Of a stretch of DNA of 11,261 nucleotides, positions 6,101 to 11,261 are shown piece after piece. The notes below the pieces were generated by a model. That model ran no database searches and had not been told where the DNA came from. It saw nothing but the letters and a program-made list of their open reading frames with translations. The DNA is taken from NCBI GenBank assembly GCA_003149835.1, contig QAMX01000045.1, positions 1-11,261 of the forward strand, read 5' to 3'. This DNA comes from Clostridiales bacterium. GTDB lineage: Bacteria > Bacillota > Clostridia > Oscillospirales > QAMX01. The translations under genes and the position numbers were made by a program. Every line of letters begins with the position of its first letter. The first letter of the stretch is position 1.

Positions 6101-6511
6101 TCACGCTTCAAACGCCGGCGCCGTCAGCTCGCTGATTCTCTGTGTCTCGCCGCAGAGGTAGAGAAAACCAAGCAGCGCCTCGAACGCCGTCGCCAGCGCG
6201 TATTCGGACGGGCTGCTGCCTTTGGGAATCCGCGCGTGGCGGTGATTGCGGCCGCGCAGAAAAACCGCGCGCTCCTCGTCGGTCAGGCGGTCGTATATCC
6301 GCCGCGCCAGCGCCGCCTGCCCGGCCGCGCAGACATGGGCGACGACCTGTCCGTGCAGCTCCTTGACTTTTTTTCCGGTCTCGCGCAGGAGCCTCGTTCG
6401 GACGGTCAGTTCAAACACGCAGTCTCCGACATAGGCGAGCTCCAGCGCGCCGAGCTGCGCGGCTGCGCGCCTGTCCAGCGGCGCGAGGTTCATCAAATCG
6501 CTCTCATTCAT
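6101..6511 (-). CDS. mrnC: Mini-ribonuclease III
   Basis: The 136-residue protein is an RNase III catalytic domain without the double-stranded-RNA binding domain, as in Mini-III, which trims 23S rRNA precursor ends in Bacillus. ELAYVGDCVFEL (24-35) is the RNase III signature with catalytic Asp30. KGSSPSEYALATAFEALLGFLYL (97-119, written here only by its key positions: Tyr104, Glu111) carries the second acid at Glu111. FLRGRNHRHARIPKG around 84-98 corresponds to the RNA-contacting loop of the family. Length is normal. The ATG at 6511 overlaps the helD stop by 8 bp (ATGAATGA), and GGAGG lies about 12 nt upstream inside helD, so translation is probably coupled to helD. It ends 63 bp before the shared terminator. 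Confidence 0.93.
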   Translation of the reverse strand: MNESDLMNLAPLDRRAAAQLGALELAYVGDCVFELTVRTRLLRETGKKVKELHGQVVAHVCAAGQAALARRIYDRLTDEERAVFLRGRNHRHARIPKGSSPSEYALATAFEALLGFLYLCGETQRISELTAPAFEA

Positions 6512-8711
6512 GTTTATAACACTCCTCCGGTATCAGCGGCGACTGCTCTTTGACGCCGACGACGGTCAGCTCGTGCATGGCGCGCGTCAGGGCGACATAG
6601 AGCAACCGGTCGTCCTGCGGCCCGTAAACGGCGCTGTCGGCAATGATGACGCGGTCGAATTCCATGCCCTTGGAGAGCGCGAGCGGGATTACGCAGCGGC
6701 CGCGCTCATAGGCCATCTTGTCGTCGTCGGCCAAAATCAGCCCCGGCACGAAGCGGCGGCACATCTGATAATACCGCCGCGCCTCGGCAATCGTCTTGGT
6801 GACGACGGCCGTCGCGCCGCTTTCTGCGCCGGCTTCCGTCAGCATCCGGCCAATGGCCGCGACGGCCTCTCCCTCCGAGGCCGCGGTCACAAAGCGCACC
6901 GGCTTGCCGTGGCGCTCAAAATATTCGGTCGGCTCCTTCCGGCGCAGAACGGCGTCGGCGAGCGCGGTGATCTCCGAAGTGGAGCGGTAGCTCTTGCTCA
7001 GACGGCGCAGCCCGCTGGACTTCCGCCCGTAGATTTCAAGGATCTCCTCGCCGCTGTCCATCCCCATGCCCGTGTTGACGAGCTGGCTGGTGTCGCCGAG
7101 CAGGGTCAGCCCGCAGCCGGCGAAGACGCGGGCAAAGATCTCGTGCTGCGCCGGGCTGTAATCCTGAATCTCGTCGACCACGACGTGCTTGATGGCTTTG
7201 ACGGGGGGAATGGCGCCGAACAGCGCCATCACGAGCAGAATGCCGATACCGTCCTCAAATTTGAGTTTTTCATTCAGCGGCAGGCGTTTAGAGGCGTTAT
7301 ACAGCAGTTTTTCGTCCTGTTCGGAGAAAAGCGCGGATTGGTGGACGGCGTACAGCAGCGCCTCGCGGTAGAGCTCTCGGAAGTCGACCTGTGTGGCGCG
7401 GCGGATCCTGTCGAGCATTACGCCCGCCGCGTCCCGAAAGGCGCGCCGCGCCTTCATCTCGACGTGCAGCTCTCCCTCGGCATAGCCCGCTCCGACCAGC
7501 TCCGCCTTCTTGGCCGCGCAGTAACGTTTTCGAACCGGCTCGACCAGACGGGCAATCTCGGCGTAAATCGCTTCCAGCCGGTCGAGCCGCCGCATATGGG
7601 CAAAACGGCCGGTATACATCGCGGCGAGCTCGCCGCCGGACAGAATCGTCTCGCCCTGAAAAACGAGATCCTTAAACGGCGGAACATAGCTTTCGATATA
7701 GCTCTTGACGCTTTGGGCAAACTCCCGGCTCCCTTTCAAGCGAATGCCGAGCTTTCTGACCCGGTTGCGCGGCGTATCGGCGGCCGTGGCTAAAAATTCA
7801 ACCTGTTCGTACATCTCCGTCACAGGCGAACCGCAGTATTTCTGAATCATCTCGGCGAACGTCGTCGTCATGACCTCCTGCTCCCCCAGCTCCGGGATCA
7901 CGCCGGCGATATAATTGGAAAAGATATCGTTCGGAGAAAAGACGAGGATATTCTTGGATTTCAGCTTTTTTCTATCGCGGTAAAGCAAATAGGCGACACG
8001 GTGCAGCGCGATGCTGGTCTTGCCGCTGCCGGCGGGACCGAGGACGAGCAGCAGCTCGCTCTCGCTGTCGCGGATGACGAGGTTCTGTTCGCGCTGAATC
8101 GTCGAAACAATCGTCTTCATCCGTTCGCTTGATTCGCCGCCGAGCGCGTTGAGCAGGATGGCGTCGTCGATCTTGACCTCCGCGTCGATGACGAGTTTGA
8201 GCTCGCCCTCTTCGATCTCATACTGCCGCAGCTTCACGACCTCGCCCTCCACCGTGCCCGACGGGCTCTCATAGGCCGTTTTTCCGATGCCGTTTTCGTA
8301 GAAAAGCGTAGAGACCGGCGCGCGCCAGTCGCAGACCACCATCGAGTAATCATGCCCGTCCATCAGGTTTGCGAGGCCGATATAAAATTTTTCCGTCTCC
8401 GCCCCCGTTTCCCGAAAATCCACGCGGCCAAAATACGGCTTTTTCAGCATCTTTTCGAGCACCGCCGCTCTCAGGCCGTTTTCGTCGAGCTGCTTCTCGC
8501 TGTGAGTGACCTCGCTCAGCTGCGCGGAAAGCGCCGCCGCGTCGTCAAAGGTGCGAATCTGCTGCGGCAGCTCCTCCCACATATATTTTGCTTTTTCATA
8601 CAGTTCTCCCTGCAAGCGACGGTTCGCAGTCCCCATTTTGTCCAGCTCCCGCCGGATCAGCGACTTCGTATCGATCAGGCGCTGCTGCTCGTATGGATGA
8701 TCCATATGCAT
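6504..8711 (-). CDS. helD: HelD-like RNA polymerase recycling ATPase (UvrD/Rep superfamily 1)
   Basis: The 735-residue protein has the HelD architecture, and Bacillus HelD (about 775 residues) is of similar size. A charged helical N-terminus (about 1-90) would form the arm that enters the RNA polymerase channel. Helicase motifs follow: Walker A GPAGSGKT (225-232), motif II VVDEIQDYS (511-519), motif III LLGDTSQ (537-543), motif IV KSYRST (573-578), motif V KGMEFDRVII (681-690) and motif VI LLYVALTRA (703-711). A non-motor insertion lies between 290 and 480. Members of this family pull stalled or rifampicin-bound polymerase off DNA at the cost of ATP; this role is transferred from the family. 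The ATG at 8711 follows AAGGAG (8722-8727) at 10 nt. The first gene of the operon with mrnC, it has a promoter at 8750-8778. No rifampicin-associated element is seen upstream. Confidence 0.92.
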   Translation of the reverse strand: MHMDHPYEQQRLIDTKSLIRRELDKMGTANRRLQGELYEKAKYMWEELPQQIRTFDDAAALSAQLSEVTHSEKQLDENGLRAAVLEKMLKKPYFGRVDFRETGAETEKFYIGLANLMDGHDYSMVVCDWRAPVSTLFYENGIGKTAYESPSGTVEGEVVKLRQYEIEEGELKLVIDAEVKIDDAILLNALGGESSERMKTIVSTIQREQNLVIRDSESELLLVLGPAGSGKTSIALHRVAYLLYRDRKKLKSKNILVFSPNDIFSNYIAGVIPELGEQEVMTTTFAEMIQKYCGSPVTEMYEQVEFLATAADTPRNRVRKLGIRLKGSREFAQSVKSYIESYVPPFKDLVFQGETILSGGELAAMYTGRFAHMRRLDRLEAIYAEIARLVEPVRKRYCAAKKAELVGAGYAEGELHVEMKARRAFRDAAGVMLDRIRRATQVDFRELYREALLYAVHQSALFSEQDEKLLYNASKRLPLNEKLKFEDGIGILLVMALFGAIPPVKAIKHVVVDEIQDYSPAQHEIFARVFAGCGLTLLGDTSQLVNTGMGMDSGEEILEIYGRKSSGLRRLSKSYRSTSEITALADAVLRRKEPTEYFERHGKPVRFVTAASEGEAVAAIGRMLTEAGAESGATAVVTKTIAEARRYYQMCRRFVPGLILADDDKMAYERGRCVIPLALSKGMEFDRVIIADSAVYGPQDDRLLYVALTRAMHELTVVGVKEQSPLIPEECYKHE

Positions 8712-8749
8712 AAAGGCATTTCTCCTTCCCGCCGGACGGCTTAAAGATA

Positions 8750-8778
8750 ATCATAACATATGGTCCGGCAATAGTCAA
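8750..8778 (-). promoter_or_regulatory. Promoter of the helD-mrnC operon
   Basis: TTGACT (8773-8778), a 17-bp spacer and TATGAT (8750-8755) lie on the minus strand. The start of transcription would be near 8743, which leaves a leader of about 30 nt. Its -35 box is 3 bp from the -35 box of the divergent GH95 promoter. Confidence 0.82.
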
Positions 8779-8781
8779 ATC

Positions 8782-8810
8782 TTGAAATAAAATATTTTTT
8801 ATGATATAAT
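8782..8810 (+). promoter_or_regulatory. Promoter of the GH95 fucosidase gene
   Basis: TTGAAA (8782-8787), 17 bp of AT-rich spacer and a perfect TATAAT (8805-8810), preceded by TGA, form a strong vegetative promoter. Transcription should begin near 8817, giving a leader of about 170 nt. Confidence 0.85.
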
Positions 8811-8829
8811 TGATATAGAAAAAAATGCC

Positions 8830-8848
8830 TGTGAACTCGTTTTTCACA
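8830..8848. promoter_or_regulatory. Candidate operator: perfect TGTGAA-N7-TTCACA palindrome
   Basis: The repeat TGTGAA (8830-8835) and TTCACA (8843-8848) with central CTCGTTT sits about 13-31 nt after the predicted transcription start of the GH95 gene. That is a typical roadblock site for a sugar-responsive repressor. It has a central CG like a catabolite-response element but does not fit that consensus well. It could instead act as an RNA hairpin. Confidence 0.45.
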
Positions 8849-8892
8849 CTGCGTCATCCCTATATCAAGCATATGCGCGTTATCCCTTTTTC

Positions 8893-8910
8893 AAGCGGCA
8901 TCTTCCGCTT
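8893..8910 (+). other. Small hairpin in the GH95 leader
   Basis: AAGCGG (8893-8898) pairs with CCGCTT (8905-8910) across a 6-nt loop. No T tract follows, so it is not a terminator. It is the second of three hairpins in the leader. Confidence 0.4.
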
Positions 8911-8955
8911 ATTCCGTAAATACCGGCGCAAAACCCGTTGAATTGAAACGTGCTG

Positions 8956-8982
8956 AAAGGAAGCCTTTGCGGATCAAAGGCT
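8956..8982 (+). promoter_or_regulatory. Hairpin that covers the GH95 ribosome binding site, with a competing alternative
   Basis: AGCCTTTG (8962-8969), loop CGGAT and CAAAGGCT (8975-8982) form a perfect 8-bp stem whose 3' arm contains AAAGG, the only good Shine-Dalgarno site for the ATG at 8988. A second AAAGG (8956-8960) can pair instead with CCTTT (8964-8968) and would free the site. This two-state layout suggests control of translation initiation. No known riboswitch class is recognised. Confidence 0.5.
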
Positions 8983-8987
8983 CGGTG

Positions 8988-11240
8988 ATGACAATGAACA
9001 ACGATCTGCTCAGATATTCGACCCCTCCCTCGGAATGGAAGGAGGGGCTTTTGCTCGGCAACGGCCGGCTCGGCGTCACCCTGTGCGGCCAGCCGCGCCG
9101 CGAACGGCTGGCGCTGAACCACGAATGGCTCTATACGGGCATGTTCCGCGACCGCGCCCTGATCCCGCCGCCTGAAAACGCGCTCGCCGAGGTGCGCGCC
9201 GAAATCGAGGCCGGCCGTTTTGAAGAGGCGACAAAGCTGGCCAACGAATTTTTCGCGCCGACGGGCGGATTGCGCGCCAAGACGCGGCGGCAGCGCGTCG
9301 ACCCTTACCAGCCCGCCGGAGACCTGTGGCTCGCCGACTGCGGCGAAGGCGAAATCACGGCATACGAGCGCTCGCTCTCGCTCTCCGGCGCCTGCGCCGA
9401 GATCCGCTATGCGCGCGGCGGCGCGGTCTATGCGAAAAAGGTCTTTTGCCAATACCCGCTCGGTTTGGTTTTCGCAGAGCTTTCCTGCGAGGGCGGCGAG
9501 CTGGATTATGAAATCGCGCTTTCCCGCGTCGACGATCCAAACTGCTTCGTCTCGGTTGCCGCCGTCTGCGGCGGCGCAGACGGCCGGCTGACGCTCTCGG
9601 GCCGCTTCTGCACGGGGATGACTTTTTCTGTCTGCGCGGCGCTGTATGCCGACGGCGAAATGGCCGCTCAGAACGGCTCGCTCCGCCTGCGCGGCGGCAG
9701 GTCGGCGCTTTTGGTTCTCAACATCGGCACGGCCGCGCTGGGAGACGACCCGCTCGCCGAAGCCGCTCTTCCGCCGCAAAAGCCGGATTTTGCGGCGGCG
9801 TTTGCCGCGCACAAAAAGGCCTTCGGCGCGCTCTATGACCGGGTTTCGCTGTCGGTCGGCGGCAAAGCGCCGCAGGCCGATACCGCTCAGCGCTTAGCGG
9901 CGTTTCGGGCCGGGAGCGATCCGTCTCTCCCCGTGCTCTATTTTAATTTTGCCCGCTATCTGCTGATTTCCTCCGCCGGCTCCCTGCCGCCTCAGCTGCA
10001 AGGGATCTGGAACGAGCGGCTTGACCCGCCTTGGGATTCGGATTTTCATCTCGACATCAATCTTCAAATGAATTACTGGATCTCGCAGACCGCCGCGCTC
10101 TCCGAGACGGAGCAACCCCTTTTTGCCTATCTCGAACGGCTTCTTCCTTCGGCGCGCGAGGCGGCGAAGGCGCTCTATAACTGCCGCGGCGTCCTGTACC
10201 CCATCCAAACCGACGCATGGAGCATTGCCACGCCGGAGGCGCACGGCTGGGCCGTTACCACAAGCTGTGCGCCATGGCTCGCGCTCCACTACTGGGAGCA
10301 TTATGCGTTTACGCTCGACGAGCGTTTTTTGAAGGAGCGCGCCTACCCGTTTCTGAAAGAGTGCGCGGCGTTTTATGAGGACTATCTGTACGAAGGCTCG
10401 GACGGAACGCTGACGATCGCGCCCAGCCAGTCGCCGGAAAACCGCCTCAAAGGCTTCGGCGATCTGCCGGTGACGATTGTCAAGAACGCAACGTTCGACG
10501 TCGAACTGTGTACGCTGATTTTTCAGCTGTGTATCCGCTCCGCCGGGATCCTCGGCACAGACGCCGAACAGGCTGAACGGTGGCGCCGTTTGCTCGAAAA
10601 GCTGCCGCCGTTCCAGATCGGCTCCAAGGGGCAGCTGCTGGAATTTGACCGAGAATACGAAGAGGCCGAACCGGGACACCGGCACGTTTCGCATCTGTTC
10701 GGCGTCTATCCCGCGGCGCTGTTTACCGCGAAGAATCGGCCGGAGCTGTTTGCGGCCGCTAAGAGATCGCTGGAAATCCGCCTGTCGCACGGCGGCGGTC
10801 ATACGGGATGGAGCCGGGCGTGGACGGCGTGCCTGTTTGCCCGCTTCGGCGACGCGGAAAAGGCGTTTGAGCATTTGACCGCGCTGATCTGCGACTTCGC
10901 GACCGTCTCGCTTCTCGACCTGCACCCGCCGCGGATCTTTCAGATCGACGGAAACTTCGGCGGCGCGGCGGCCGTCTGTGAAATGCTTGTGCAGAGCGAC
11001 GGCGAGACTGTGACGTTGCTGCCCGCGTGTCCCGCCGCGTGGGCGTCCGGACACGCCAAGGGGCTGCGCGCCCGCGGCGGCTTTACGCTGGATTTTGCGT
11101 GGGAGCAGGGGCGTGTGACCGAGCTGTCGGTATCCGGCCAGGGCGTTTGCAGCGTTTCAGCGGACACGCCGCTCTCCCCCGCTCTCGCGGCGCGGCGAGA
11201 CGCCGACGGCCTGCTGCGGCTTCGCGCGGACGCGGTTTAA
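8988..11240 (+). CDS. GH95-type alpha-L-fucosidase, intracellular
   Basis: From the ATG at 8988 the protein has 750 residues, chosen because AAAGG (8976-8980) lies 7 nt upstream; a TTG at 8943 and ATG at 8994 are less likely. The N-terminal GH95 domain shows EWKEGLLLGNGRLG (16-29), LALNHEWLYTG (41-51) and PYQPAGDLWL (106-115). The catalytic barrel follows: HLDINLQMNYW (354-364), PSQSPEN (479-485), GHRHVSHLFGVYP (563-575), GGGHTGWSRAW (602-612) and FQIDGNFGGAA (651-661). In AfcA of Bifidobacterium the general acid is a Glu, and the base is an Asn helped by a second Asn and an Asp. Here Glu484, Asn358 and Asp654 fit, but the second Asn is Asp356. GH95 enzymes remove alpha-1,2-linked L-fucose or sometimes L-galactose. 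No signal peptide is seen, so it should act on imported oligosaccharides. The gene ends 21 bp before the window edge, and no terminator is visible. Confidence 0.9.
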   Translation: MTMNNDLLRYSTPPSEWKEGLLLGNGRLGVTLCGQPRRERLALNHEWLYTGMFRDRALIPPPENALAEVRAEIEAGRFEEATKLANEFFAPTGGLRAKTRRQRVDPYQPAGDLWLADCGEGEITAYERSLSLSGACAEIRYARGGAVYAKKVFCQYPLGLVFAELSCEGGELDYEIALSRVDDPNCFVSVAAVCGGADGRLTLSGRFCTGMTFSVCAALYADGEMAAQNGSLRLRGGRSALLVLNIGTAALGDDPLAEAALPPQKPDFAAAFAAHKKAFGALYDRVSLSVGGKAPQADTAQRLAAFRAGSDPSLPVLYFNFARYLLISSAGSLPPQLQGIWNERLDPPWDSDFHLDINLQMNYWISQTAALSETEQPLFAYLERLLPSAREAAKALYNCRGVLYPIQTDAWSIATPEAHGWAVTTSCAPWLALHYWEHYAFTLDERFLKERAYPFLKECAAFYEDYLYEGSDGTLTIAPSQSPENRLKGFGDLPVTIVKNATFDVELCTLIFQLCIRSAGILGTDAEQAERWRRLLEKLPPFQIGSKGQLLEFDREYEEAEPGHRHVSHLFGVYPAALFTAKNRPELFAAAKRSLEIRLSHGGGHTGWSRAWTACLFARFGDAEKAFEHLTALICDFATVSLLDLHPPRIFQIDGNFGGAAAVCEMLVQSDGETVTLLPACPAAWASGHAKGLRARGGFTLDFAWEQGRVTELSVSGQGVCSVSADTPLSPALAARRDADGLLRLRADAV

Positions 11241-11261
11241 GGCGCCGCCTCCCGTTAAAAA

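Noticed and set aside
6510..7793. 427-codon plus-strand frame opposite helD
   Set aside because: It lies entirely opposite the helicase motifs of helD and shows no recognisable domain or ribosome binding site.
8943..8987. TTG start at 8943 for the GH95 gene
   Set aside because: No Shine-Dalgarno site precedes it, the extra 15 residues do not match the family, and the segment forms the ribosome-site hairpin.
8880..11054. Two long minus-strand frames opposite the GH95 gene
   Set aside because: They are Arg- and Ala-rich antisense frames of a well-conserved glycoside hydrolase and have no motif.

Overview
The window reads as chromosome of a Gram-positive, probably gut-associated Clostridia bacterium of fairly high GC content. 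The evidence is a T-box leader, a Mini-III RNase gene, a HelD-type RNA polymerase recycling ATPase, lipobox-type lipoprotein sorting, Shine-Dalgarno sites close to consensus, and several vegetative promoters with 17-bp spacers. No phage, plasmid, CRISPR array, tRNA or rRNA was found. The species cannot be read from the sequence.

Left part (1-1310). The window opens inside the 3' end of an integrase-core transposase on the + strand (1-180). The right end of that insertion sequence lies at about 190. It interrupts a PHP-domain metallophosphoesterase gene on the - strand (start 731), whose last part, including the final metal-binding motif, is missing. Upstream is a complete T-box leader on the - strand (986-1275) with a consensus promoter, a specifier that I read as GCG (Ala), a T-box motif and an intrinsic terminator. 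No aminoacyl-tRNA synthetase or amino-acid gene follows it. The next gene is the broken PHP gene, about 255 bp on and with a promoter of its own, so the T-box looks orphaned.

Middle (1340-6103). A two-gene - strand operon encodes a sialate O-acetylesterase-like SGNH hydrolase without a signal peptide (2592-4073) and a DHHW-family lipoprotein (1340-2524/2569). Divergent to it, on the + strand, a DUF1273/SLOG-family protein (4370-4927) and a beta-lactamase-fold serine hydrolase (4965-5981) share a consensus promoter. They end at a 21-bp-stem terminator that also serves the convergent operon on the other side.

Right part (6101-11240). A - strand operon encodes HelD (6504-8711) and Mini-ribonuclease III (6101-6511), which overlap by 8 bp, so an RNA polymerase recycling factor is joined to a 23S rRNA maturation nuclease. 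Divergent from helD is a GH95-type alpha-L-fucosidase without a signal peptide (8988-11240). The -35 boxes of the two promoters are only 3 bp apart. The GH95 leader is about 170 nt long and carries a palindromic candidate operator and a hairpin that covers the ribosome binding site. The fucosidase and the sialate-type esterase suggest intracellular use of host- or plant-derived decorated oligosaccharides.

The strongest points for a second look are the IS-broken PHP gene, the orphan alanine-type T-box, the GH95 leader with its Asn-to-Asp change in the catalytic block, and the back-to-back helD/GH95 promoters. I did not find a clear new multi-gene system.
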